A stretch of 64,000 nt of DNA from Nocardioides sp. 503 (GTDB lineage: Bacteria > Actinomycetota > Actinomycetes > Propionibacteriales > Nocardioidaceae): NCBI RefSeq assembly GCF_004522095.1, contig NZ_SPUI01000003.1, positions 744,001 to 808,000 on the forward strand, read 5' to 3'. Shown here piece by piece: positions 9,311 to 16,963 of the stretch. A model generated the notes under the pieces. It searched no databases, was not told the DNA's origin, and saw nothing but the letters and a program-made list of their open reading frames with translations. How positions within the stretch are numbered: the first letter of the stretch is position 1; each line of letters starts with the position of its first letter. The translations under genes and the position numbers were made by a program.

Positions 9311-12118
9311 ATGAACTCCTCGTCCACGTCCTCGACACCCACGCAGAAGCGGCGGCCGCGATCTGCGGCCCGTGTAGGTCACGGCCTGACCGGCGCCCTC
9401 GGCATCGCCTTGGCCGCATCCGTGCTCAACGTCCCCGACTCTGCCGCTGCGGCCGACGAGGAAGCGCGGCTGCCCGTCATCCTCGCGCACTTCCCGCAGC
9501 CGGTGGGTGCCTCCGTCGACAGCTCCCACGCCATGTCGGGAGTGGTCGATGATCCGACCAACCCCGGGCTCGATCTGGTGGTCTCCCAGGTCGGCGCTGA
9601 CGGAGCGACGCCGGTGGATCCCGATCAGCTCGTCGTGACGGCTGAGGTCGAGGCCAACGGCGCACGCTACCCGGCGTTCACCGCAAGTGACCAGGTATCG
9701 GTCAGCGGCGCTGGCAGCAACCGCCACGCCAGCTTCGACCCGGCTCAGCTGGGCAACTCGACGGTGGTGTTCACCGTCACCGGCGCCGGCGGCAAGACGG
9801 CCTCGTACTCGCTGGACTACTACGCCTCGGAGCAGGCGACGCCGACGAGTCGCTTCCTGCTGACCTCCAGCGACGCCTCGACCTCGATCGCCGCGGGTGA
9901 CGGGCACCTCTTCGTGGCAGACGACGAGCACGAGCTGATCCGCCTGTACGACCCCGAGACCAGTGGCGTGCCGGTCGCTGAGTTCTCCGCGGGGACGGAG
10001 CTTGGTGGCGAGGTCGACTACGAGTCCTCCGCGCGCACGGGCAACTTGGTGTTCTGGCTCGGCTCGCTCGGCAACAGCCGCAAGGGTGAGGTCGAGCCCA
10101 GTCGTCACCAGGTCCTCCAGACCCGGATCAGCGGCAGCGGGGCCAACGCGAAGCTGACACCGGTCGGCATGTACGCGAACCTGCGCAACGACCTCGTCGA
10201 CTGGGACCAGGCCAACGGCGACCGCTACGGTTTCGCCGCGGGCACAGCAGTGGGGAAGACCCCCAACGGGCCCGACGCGTTCAACGCCGAGGCCGCCGAG
10301 TTCGCCCCCAACGGAACCACCCTCTACCTCGGGTTCCGCACACCGCTCGTCGGCGGCAAGGCCGGGGGCGACGCGCTCATCGTCCCGGTGACGAACATCG
10401 TCCAGCTGACCGGCGGCTCCGCCACGAAGGCGAAGTTCGGCCCGCCGATCGAGCTCGACCTCGGCGGTCACAGCATCCGCGAGATCCGTAGGAACAAGGC
10501 CAATGAGTACCTGATCCTGTCCGCAGACACGACGGTCAACGACGCCTTCCCCGTGACTGAGGCACAGCGTCAGAAGCTCTGGTACTGGAACGGAGATCCG
10601 AAGTCGACGCCGCAGCAGCTCTCGACCGAGCTGCCGCAGGAGCTGAACCCCACTGGCGCGTCCGTCGGCCAGTGGGAGGGCATCGGAGAGGTCCCGGACA
10701 ACCTGGCCGCCGGCCAGCAGATCCGGCTCCTCATGGATCAGGGCTACGTCGCGCTGTACCAGCCCAGCTACCAAGCGGAATGGGTGGAGCGCTATCCCCT
10801 CTACACCGACTTCCAGGCGGCGTTCCTGGAAGGCCAGCAGAAGGACATCCTGCAGTCCCGGCTGCGCAAGTCCCGCACCGACCTGGTGACCCTGCCAGGA
10901 GGTCTCGGCGTCAGCGCCACGGCGAGTGGCCCGCTCGCCTTCGCGGAGCAGAAACCGGGCGCGACCTCCGAGCCCCAGCAGGTGACCCTCGTGAACACGG
11001 GGATGAAGCCGCTGGCTGTCGGTGCCATCTCGGTGACCGACACGGATGGCGTCGCCGCCGATGACTTCGAGATCGATGGGACGACCGCAGGCAACACCAC
11101 CGTTGCCGTCGGTCAGAGCTACACCGTGGTGGTGCGCTTCGTCCCGAAGCGGCCCAGGGCCGCCTCCTCGGCAGAGCTCGTCATCGCGAGCAACGTCGAA
11201 GGCGGTCAGACACGCGTCGCGCTGACCGGCAGCTCCTCGGTGGCGCAGTTCGCCCAGACGCCGGCACCGGTGATCGACACGGCCTCGCCGAAGGTCGGCG
11301 ACCGCCTGACCGCGAGCGTTCCCGACTGGGCGCCGGCAGCGGCGTTCACCTACCAGTGGCTGCGTGCCGGCGAGCCGATCGCGGGCGCGACCGACGTGTC
11401 CTACCTGGCGGGCGTCGAGGACATCGGTCATCGTCTCGCAGTGCGGGTCACGGGGACCGCGGACCGCTATGCGCCCACCTCGGCGGTCTCCACCACGACC
11501 GAGGCTGTGGTCGCGAATCCGGTCGCGACGTCGACGAGGCTGCAGGTCTCCGGATCCGGGACGAAGCGCACGCTCTCGGCCACCGTCACGGAGGGCTTCC
11601 CCGGCAAGATCAGCTTCCTGACCGGAGGACGGACACTGGCTGTGGCCGACGTGGATCCGTCGACCGGCGCTGCCACCTCGGCCATGGTGTTCACTCCCGG
11701 CTCCAGCCCCTCACTGACGGCGGTGTTCACCCCGCAGGACACTCGGCTGGCATCGGGATCCACGTCGGCAGCCGTGAGGGTGTCGATCGCCAAGACCATC
11801 AAGTCAGCCATAGCGGCAGTCGCCGTCAAGGCCGTCGAGGGCAAGAGGCTGACGGTCTCCTTGTCGGTCCCGGGAGTCTCGAAGCAGCTGCTCGACACGA
11901 GGCTCAAGATCGTGGTCACCGGACTCGAGGGGGTGAGGTCGACCAGGACGATCACGATCAGGAACGGCCGGCCGGTGACGTTCGCGCTGGGCAGCAAGGC
12001 AAAGGTCGGCGCCCGGGCTCGCGTCACCGTCACCCTTCCTGCCTCGACCTTCTCGTCCTCCACCACGACCTACACGGTGAAGCAGCGGGTGAAGAAGACC
12101 TCGGTCCGGGTCAAGTAG
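9311..12118 (+). CDS. Secreted paralogue of the LRR protein, lacking the LRR part
   Basis: A 935-residue protein with GGAAAG about 7 nt before the ATG. The N-terminus is a long signal peptide (charged RRPRS, then a hydrophobic run, cleavage near residue 48). Residues about 75-500 match the core of the upstream protein almost block by block (DPTNPGL, GDGHLFVADDE, VFWLGSLG, DLVDWDQANGDRYGFAAGT, HSIREIRRN, LWYWNGDP). A choice-of-anchor D-like domain (about 535-640), an Ig-like domain (YQWLRAGEPIAGA, about 650-730), a Big_3_5-type domain and a basic C-terminal beta domain follow. The leucine-rich and collagen-like segments are absent. A tandem duplication followed by domain gain or loss is the simplest explanation. 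No cell-wall sorting signal is visible. Confidence 0.85.
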   Translation: MNSSSTSSTPTQKRRPRSAARVGHGLTGALGIALAASVLNVPDSAAAADEEARLPVILAHFPQPVGASVDSSHAMSGVVDDPTNPGLDLVVSQVGADGATPVDPDQLVVTAEVEANGARYPAFTASDQVSVSGAGSNRHASFDPAQLGNSTVVFTVTGAGGKTASYSLDYYASEQATPTSRFLLTSSDASTSIAAGDGHLFVADDEHELIRLYDPETSGVPVAEFSAGTELGGEVDYESSARTGNLVFWLGSLGNSRKGEVEPSRHQVLQTRISGSGANAKLTPVGMYANLRNDLVDWDQANGDRYGFAAGTAVGKTPNGPDAFNAEAAEFAPNGTTLYLGFRTPLVGGKAGGDALIVPVTNIVQLTGGSATKAKFGPPIELDLGGHSIREIRRNKANEYLILSADTTVNDAFPVTEAQRQKLWYWNGDPKSTPQQLSTELPQELNPTGASVGQWEGIGEVPDNLAAGQQIRLLMDQGYVALYQPSYQAEWVERYPLYTDFQAAFLEGQQKDILQSRLRKSRTDLVTLPGGLGVSATASGPLAFAEQKPGATSEPQQVTLVNTGMKPLAVGAISVTDTDGVAADDFEIDGTTAGNTTVAVGQSYTVVVRFVPKRPRAASSAELVIASNVEGGQTRVALTGSSSVAQFAQTPAPVIDTASPKVGDRLTASVPDWAPAAAFTYQWLRAGEPIAGATDVSYLAGVEDIGHRLAVRVTGTADRYAPTSAVSTTTEAVVANPVATSTRLQVSGSGTKRTLSATVTEGFPGKISFLTGGRTLAVADVDPSTGAATSAMVFTPGSSPSLTAVFTPQDTRLASGSTSAAVRVSIAKTIKSAIAAVAVKAVEGKRLTVSLSVPGVSKQLLDTRLKIVVTGLEGVRSTRTITIRNGRPVTFALGSKAKVGARARVTVTLPASTFSSSTTTYTVKQRVKKTSVRVK

Positions 12119-12135
12119 GCGGCGACGAGCCTTGC

Positions 12136-13083
12136 CTAGACCAAGGCCCGCGCGAACGTTTCCGCGACCCGCGCCACCATCTCGACCAGCTCGTCGGGCG
12201 ACTCGACGGTGAACTCAGCACCGAGCTGGGCCAGCACCATGACCGGCCAGTGCAGGTCGTCGACGCTCATCGTGAGCACGCACCCCCCGTCGTACGGCGT
12301 GACCTCGCCCCAGCGGGCGACGACGCGCGCGACCTCCTCGGCGTCGGCCGCGACGCGTACCCGCACGTCGTAGCGCTGGGGGATCCGGCGGATCCCGGCC
12401 TGCACGAACGCGAGCGCGTCCCCGCCCGGCAGCTCGCGCGGGCGGTAGCGCTGGCCGGTCGCGCGCGGCGCCTCGATGCGGTCGACGCGGAAGGAGCGCC
12501 AGTCCTGGCGGTCGCGGTCGTAGGCGACGAGGTACCAGCGGCGGCCGAGCGAGACCAGCCGGTGCGGCTCGACCCAGCGCTCGGTGGGCTCGGCGTCGCG
12601 GGCGGTGTAGGTGAAGTGGAGCGGCTCGTCGTCGCGACAGGCCTGCGCGAGCGCGGTGAGGATGGCCGGGTCGACCGCGGAGGGCGCTCCCCACACCAGG
12701 TTGTCCGTCTGCGAGCGCAGCGCGTCCATCTGGCGGCGCAGCCGCGGCGGCATCAGCGCGATCACCTTGGTCAGGGCCTGCACCGAGGTCTCCTCGATGC
12801 CCGACACGGAGCCGTGCGCCGCCTGCTGCAGGCCGACCGCGATCGCGACCGCCTCCTCGTCCTCGAGCAGCAACGGCGGCAGGGACCCGCCCGCGCGGAG
12901 CTGGTAGCCGCCGGCCACGCCGCGCACCGCGTCGACGGCGTACCCCAGGTCGCGCAGGCGTTCGATGTCGCGCCGCAGCGTGCGGCCGCTGACCTCGAGG
13001 CGGTCGGCGAGCTCGCCGCCGGGCCAGTAGCGGTGCGTCTGCAGCAGCGAGAGCAGCCGCAGCATCCGGGCGCTGGTGGACAT
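12136..13083 (-). CDS. WYL-domain transcriptional regulator (YafY-like)
   Basis: A 315-residue protein. The N-terminal winged helix (residues 1-60, MLRLLSLLQTHRYWPGGELA) is of the HTH_11 type. A WYL domain spans about 140-220 (LVSLGRRWYLVAYDRDRQDWRSF), followed by a WCX C-terminal extension. WYL regulators bind ligands or nucleic acid and often control a neighbouring operon. The ATG at 13083 follows TAGTCT (13090-13095) by 6 nt, suggesting a leaderless transcript. It is divergent from an ABC exporter operon starting 62 nt away, its most likely target. Confidence 0.9.
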   Translation of the reverse strand: MSTSARMLRLLSLLQTHRYWPGGELADRLEVSGRTLRRDIERLRDLGYAVDAVRGVAGGYQLRAGGSLPPLLLEDEEAVAIAVGLQQAAHGSVSGIEETSVQALTKVIALMPPRLRRQMDALRSQTDNLVWGAPSAVDPAILTALAQACRDDEPLHFTYTARDAEPTERWVEPHRLVSLGRRWYLVAYDRDRQDWRSFRVDRIEAPRATGQRYRPRELPGGDALAFVQAGIRRIPQRYDVRVRVAADAEEVARVVARWGEVTPYDGGCVLTMSVDDLHWPVMVLAQLGAEFTVESPDELVEMVARVAETFARALV

Positions 13084-13089
13084 GTCCCC

Positions 13090-13138
13090 AGACTAGGTCC
13101 GATTGCGGACGGAAACTGTCCTGATGGCTTCCTAGCGT
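13090..13138. promoter_or_regulatory. Divergent promoters and candidate operator, WYL regulator / ABC exporter
   Basis: TAGTCT on the minus strand (13090-13095) is the likely -10 of the regulator. TAGCGT on the plus strand (13133-13138) is the likely -10 of the ABC operon, 7 nt before its ATG. Between them GTCCG-ATTG-CGGAC (13097-13110) is a perfect 5 bp inverted repeat and a candidate binding site. Confidence 0.5.
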
Positions 13139-13145
13139 CGTCCCC

Positions 13146-14144
13146 ATGACCACCACACCCACCCCCGTGATCCGGACGCGCGGCCTCACCCGCCACTTCA
13201 CGCGTCACCACCAGACCGTCGAGGCCGTGCGCGGCCTCGACCTCGAGGTCGCCGACGGCGAGCTCGTCGCGTTCCTCGGCCCCAACGGCGCCGGCAAGTC
13301 CACGACGCTGCGCATGCTGACCACGCTCATCCCGCCCACGTCGGGGACCGCCGAGGTCGCCGGCCACGACGTGGTGCGCGAGCACCGCGACGTACGCCGC
13401 TCCATCGGGTACGTCGGTCAGGGCAACGCCGCCGGCCACCAGCAGCGCGGCCGCGACGAGGTCGTGAGCCAGGCCCGCTCCTTCGGGCTGGGCCGGGCCG
13501 CGGCCGCCGCCCGGGCCGACGAGCTGCTCGAGGCCTTCGACCTGACCGAGCACGCGATGCGCCCGGTCTCGACCCTCTCCGGTGGGCAGCGACGCCGCCT
13601 GGACGTCGCCATCGGGCTGGTGCACGCGCCGCGACTGATGTTCCTCGACGAGCCGTCCACCGGCCTGGACCCGCAGAACCGCGTCAACCTGCAGGAGCAG
13701 GTGCAGCGGCTCAACCGCGAGGTCGGCACGACGATCGTGATGACCACCCACTACCTCGAGGAGGCCGACGCGATCGCCGACCGGGTGATCGTCATCGACC
13801 ACGGCCTGGTCATCGCCGACGACACCGCCTCACGGCTCAAGTCCGCCCTCGGCGACCTGGTCTCGCTGGGCTTCGGGTCCGCGGCCGACGCCGCCGCCGG
13901 TGCTGCGCGCGCCGAGCGCGTAAACGGCGCCTCGGTCGAGCTGCGCGGCAGCGACCTCGTGATCCGCGTCGCCCACGGCCGCGACCTCGCCCCCGGCCTG
14001 GTCGCCGACCTGGCCGCGGCCGGCACGCCCGCGACCCGCCTGGAGGTCGCCGGGCCGACGCTCGACGACGTCTTCCTCGACCTCACCGGCCGCAGCCTGC
14101 GCGAGACCGGCGCCGACACCACCACCGAAGGAGCAGCAGCATGA
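13146..14144 (+). CDS. ABC transporter ATP-binding protein, DrrA-like
   Basis: A 332-residue ATPase. It shows Walker A GPNGAGKS (45-52), signature LSGGQ (144-148), Walker B LMFLDEP (164-170) and the switch histidine in MTTHYLEEAD. The C-terminal extension (about 240-332) ending near DDVFLDLTGRSLRE is typical of the daunorubicin-resistance ATPase family (DrrA). The Q-loop region reads GYVGQGNAAG. Its start codon overlaps nothing upstream; its stop overlaps the permease start by 4 nt (ATGA). It powers export of an unknown lipophilic compound. Control by the divergent WYL regulator is inferred. Confidence 0.92.
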   Translation: MTTTPTPVIRTRGLTRHFTRHHQTVEAVRGLDLEVADGELVAFLGPNGAGKSTTLRMLTTLIPPTSGTAEVAGHDVVREHRDVRRSIGYVGQGNAAGHQQRGRDEVVSQARSFGLGRAAAAARADELLEAFDLTEHAMRPVSTLSGGQRRRLDVAIGLVHAPRLMFLDEPSTGLDPQNRVNLQEQVQRLNREVGTTIVMTTHYLEEADAIADRVIVIDHGLVIADDTASRLKSALGDLVSLGFGSAADAAAGAARAERVNGASVELRGSDLVIRVAHGRDLAPGLVADLAAAGTPATRLEVAGPTLDDVFLDLTGRSLRETGADTTTEGAAA

Positions 14145-14941
14145 CCACCCTCACCCGGACCCCGGTCCAGCCCTCCGCCCCCGAGGCGCCGTCGGCCCCG
14201 GGCTTCGTCGCCGACACCTGGAACGTCATGGTCCGCGAGCTGCGGCCCGTCTTCCGCGAGCCCGCCTCCGTGCTGTTCGCGATGGTGCAGCCGCTGGTCT
14301 TCCTCGGCCTCTTCGCGCCCCTGCTGCCCGACGTGGGCGACGGCTCGGCGCTGCAGTGGTTCGTCCCCGGGATCGTCGCCATGACCGCGCTGATGGGCGC
14401 CAGCTTCACCGGCGCCAGCCTCATGCAGGAGATCACCAGCGGCTCCCACGAGCGGCTGCTGGTCTCGCCGCTGAGCCGGTCCTCGCTGCTGGTCGGGCGG
14501 GCCCTGAAGGAGGTCGTGCCGATGCTGATGCAGACCGTGATCATCGTGGCCGTCGTGACGCCGTTCAGCTTCGAGCTGCACCCGCTCGGCATCCTGGTCG
14601 GCGCGGCGGTCCTGTCGCTGTTCAGCATCGGCATCGGGTCGCTGTCCTTCGCCCTGGCGCTGGCTGCCAAGGACCAGGACTGGATGTTCTGGACGGTCCA
14701 GCAGACCCTGATCTTCCCGCTGCTGCTGCTCGCGGGCGTGCTGCTCCCGCTCGAGGGTGCCCCGCGGTGGCTTCAGGTCGCCTCCGACCTCAACCCGCTG
14801 ACGTACGTCGTCGAGGCCGAGCGCGCCCTCTTCGCCGGCGACCTCCCCGCCGACACCGTCGCCTACGGGTTCCTCGCCGCCGCCCTCACCGCCGCTCTCG
14901 GCCTGGTCGTCGGGCTCAAGGCGATGCGCGGCTCCAGCTGA
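14141..14941 (+). CDS. ABC-2 type transporter permease, DrrB-like
   Basis: A 266-residue membrane protein with six predicted helices. The first hydrophobic segment follows VMVRELRPVFREPASVLFAMVQP, the usual start of ABC-2 permeases. The region LNPLTYVVEAERALFAGD near the C-terminus is the characteristic ABC-2 motif. It overlaps the ATPase stop by 4 nt, so the two form one exporter. Two copies of each probably make the active transporter (family knowledge). The substrate is unknown. Confidence 0.9.
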   Translation: MTTLTRTPVQPSAPEAPSAPGFVADTWNVMVRELRPVFREPASVLFAMVQPLVFLGLFAPLLPDVGDGSALQWFVPGIVAMTALMGASFTGASLMQEITSGSHERLLVSPLSRSSLLVGRALKEVVPMLMQTVIIVAVVTPFSFELHPLGILVGAAVLSLFSIGIGSLSFALALAAKDQDWMFWTVQQTLIFPLLLLAGVLLPLEGAPRWLQVASDLNPLTYVVEAERALFAGDLPADTVAYGFLAAALTAALGLVVGLKAMRGSS

Positions 14942-14981
14942 GGCGACGCCGGTCCCGCCGACGGCGTCTAGGCTGCGTCCC

Positions 14982-15698
14982 GTGACCCGGGACCTGCACG
15001 AGCCGCTGGAGGCGGGGCCGGTGCGGAGCACCGTGACCCGGCTGCAGGACCGGATCGCGGCGCGGTTCCCCGAGCGGGGGCTGCGCAAGGTGGCCGGCGA
15101 CCTGCTGCTGATCATCGACGAGGTGGAGTCCGGCGCCGGCGAGGCGCAGGGCCGCATCCGCACGGCGCGGCTCGTCTCGCGGGCGCTGATGGCGACGATC
15201 CTCGCCGGCACCGTGGTCGCGCTCGTGCTCGCGGTCCGCGACACCCTGCGCTTCGACGGCGTCTTCGACAGCTCGCTCGAGGTGCTGCCGCTGATCGAGA
15301 CGGTCATCAACGACCTGGTCTTCGCCGGCATCGCGGTGTTCTTCCTGTGGAGCTTCCCCGAGCGGCTGCAGCGCGGGCGCGTCCTGGCGCTGCTCCACCA
15401 GCTCCGCTCGACCGCCCACATCATCGACATGCACCAGCTCACCAAGGACCCCGAGCAGCTGCGGCCCTCGTTCGTCCCGACCCCGGCCAGCCAGCCGGCC
15501 GACATGACGCGCGACGAGATGGAGCGCTACCTCGACTACTGCTCGGAGATGCTCAGCCTCGTGGGCAAGACGGCCGCCCTGTGCGCGGAGGAGTCGCGCG
15601 ACGCGGTCGTGCTGGACACGGTCAACTCCATCGAGGACCTCACGACCGGGATGTCGCGCAAGATCTGGCAGAAGATCTCGACCCTGCCGCCGGCCTGA
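14982..15698 (+). CDS. Two-TM protein of unknown function
   Basis: A 238-residue protein I do not recognise. It has an N-terminal helical cytoplasmic part (residues 1-62), a TM helix (about 67-88, ALMATILAGTVVALVLAV), a second TM helix (about 103-125, FAGIAVFFLWSFPERLQR) and a long helical C-terminal part containing MHQLTKDPEQLRPSF. The GTG at 14982 is preceded by TAGGCT (14969-14974) with a 7 nt gap, so it probably has its own leaderless promoter rather than belonging to the ABC operon 40 nt upstream. Confidence 0.75.
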   Translation: MTRDLHEPLEAGPVRSTVTRLQDRIAARFPERGLRKVAGDLLLIIDEVESGAGEAQGRIRTARLVSRALMATILAGTVVALVLAVRDTLRFDGVFDSSLEVLPLIETVINDLVFAGIAVFFLWSFPERLQRGRVLALLHQLRSTAHIIDMHQLTKDPEQLRPSFVPTPASQPADMTRDEMERYLDYCSEMLSLVGKTAALCAEESRDAVVLDTVNSIEDLTTGMSRKIWQKISTLPPA

Positions 15699-15713
15699 GC
15701 CCCCACCCGCGGC

Positions 15714-16538
15714 TCAGCCGAGGGTGTCGAGGATCTCCAGCGTCTTCGTCCATGCGTCGGACTCGGGGTCGATGACGACGAAGTGGTCGCCGTCGACCTC
15801 CACGAGCTCGGCCTCCCCGCCGGCTTCCCGCGCCGCCTCGACGTACGCCGCGGACTGGCTCGGGGGCACGATGTCGTCGTCGCGGCCGTGCACGCACCAC
15901 ACCGGGACCTCCAGCGGGAGCTGCTGCTGCGGGTCGTACGGCGCATCGGCCGCGGTCGGCGCGTGCCCCAGGAACGCCTCGACCGCTCCGCCCCCCAGCC
16001 CGTCGGCCTGGGCAGCCCGGAGGTCGAGCACACCGGCCTGCGAGACCACGGCCGTCACCGGCACCCGGTCGGGCCAGCCACCGTCGCGGCCGCGACCGGC
16101 CGCCCACGCCGCGAGGTGACCGCCCGCGGAGTGGCCGAGGGCGACCACGGTCCCCAGGTCGAGGTCCAGCTCGGCGAGCTTGTCGATGCCGGCCGAGACG
16201 TCGTCGAAGGTCTCCGGCGTGCCACCGCCGTTGCCCAGCCGGCGGTACTCCAGGTTCCACGCGGCCCAGCCCGCCGCCTGCAGGCTCGTGGCCAGCGGCT
16301 GTCCGAGCGTGCGGTCGTACTGCCCTTGCCAGAAGCCGCCGTGGATGACCACGACGACGCCGCGGGGCCGCCCGCCCGGCAGGTAGAGCTCGCCGAACTG
16401 GCTGGGGTCGTTGCCGTAGTCCACCCGGCCGTCGCGGGGTCCGTCGCTCGTGGTCACCGGCTCATCCTCCCCGCAGCCGGACAGCAGCGCACCCAGCACC
16501 CCGACCACGGGGGCGCCCAGGAGGAGACGTCGGCTCAT
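15714..16538 (-). CDS. Alpha/beta-hydrolase lipoprotein (esterase/BD-FAE-like)
   Basis: A 274-residue protein. A lipobox LLSGC (Cys22) follows an arginine-rich start, so it is probably anchored outside the membrane. It has the oxyanion motif HGGFW (66-70), the nucleophile elbow GHSAGG (Ser137), a later VHGRDDDIVPP containing the acid residue and GDHF with the catalytic His. This layout is that of the HSL/kynurenine-formamidase-like esterases. The ATG at 16538 overlaps the upstream stop (TGATG), so it is coupled to arfB; a GTG three bases earlier is an alternative. The substrate is unknown. Confidence 0.85.
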   Translation of the reverse strand: MSRRLLLGAPVVGVLGALLSGCGEDEPVTTSDGPRDGRVDYGNDPSQFGELYLPGGRPRGVVVVIHGGFWQGQYDRTLGQPLATSLQAAGWAAWNLEYRRLGNGGGTPETFDDVSAGIDKLAELDLDLGTVVALGHSAGGHLAAWAAGRGRDGGWPDRVPVTAVVSQAGVLDLRAAQADGLGGGAVEAFLGHAPTAADAPYDPQQQLPLEVPVWCVHGRDDDIVPPSQSAAYVEAAREAGGEAELVEVDGDHFVVIDPESDAWTKTLEILDTLG

Positions 16539-16963
16539 CACTCGAAGCGCCCCTGTCGGCCCTTCTTGATGTCACCGCGGCGCTTCTTCGCACCGAGCCG
16601 GCGCTCCTTGGACCCGCGGGTGGGGCGGGTCGCCCGCCGCTCCGGCGACGGCGGGAGCGCGGCGTCGCGCAGCAGGGAGGCCAGGCGCTCGCGCGCCGCG
16701 CGGCGGTTGGCCAGCTGGGTGCGGTGCTCGCTGGCCGCGATCGTGACGACCCCGTCGACGAGCCGGGGAGCCAGGCGGGCCAGCATCCGCTCCTGCAGGT
16801 AGGCCGGCACCGACGGCGAGGACGCCAGGTCGAAGGAGAGCTCGACGCGGGTGTCCGCGGTGTTCACGCCCTGCCCGCCGGGACCCGAGGAGCGCGAGAA
16901 GCGCTCGGACAGCTCGGCCGCCGGGATGACCAGCGACCGGGAGACGACGAGGTCGTCAGCCAA
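16538..16963 (-). CDS. arfB: Peptidyl-tRNA hydrolase ArfB / ICT1-type release factor
   Basis: A 141-residue protein with the release-factor motif GPGGQ (GGQ at 29-31) in [14 protein letters not shown]. The basic C-terminal tail ([19 protein letters not shown]) inserts into the empty mRNA channel of stalled ribosomes in this family. ArfB hydrolyses peptidyl-tRNA on non-stop ribosomes. I chose TTG at 16963 because the protein then begins [18 protein letters not shown], as in homologues, and the start overlaps the purL stop by 8 nt. The frame is open to 17116, but that part runs through purL out of frame. Confidence 0.85.
   Translation of the reverse strand: MADDLVVSRSLVIPAAELSERFSRSSGPGGQGVNTADTRVELSFDLASSPSVPAYLQERMLARLAPRLVDGVVTIAASEHRTQLANRRAARERLASLLRDAALPPSPERRATRPTRGSKERRLGAKKRRGDIKKGRQGRFE

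Noticed and set aside
5645..12118. Sortase-anchored surface proteins
   Set aside because: Neither protein has an LPxTG motif or a C-terminal TM helix.
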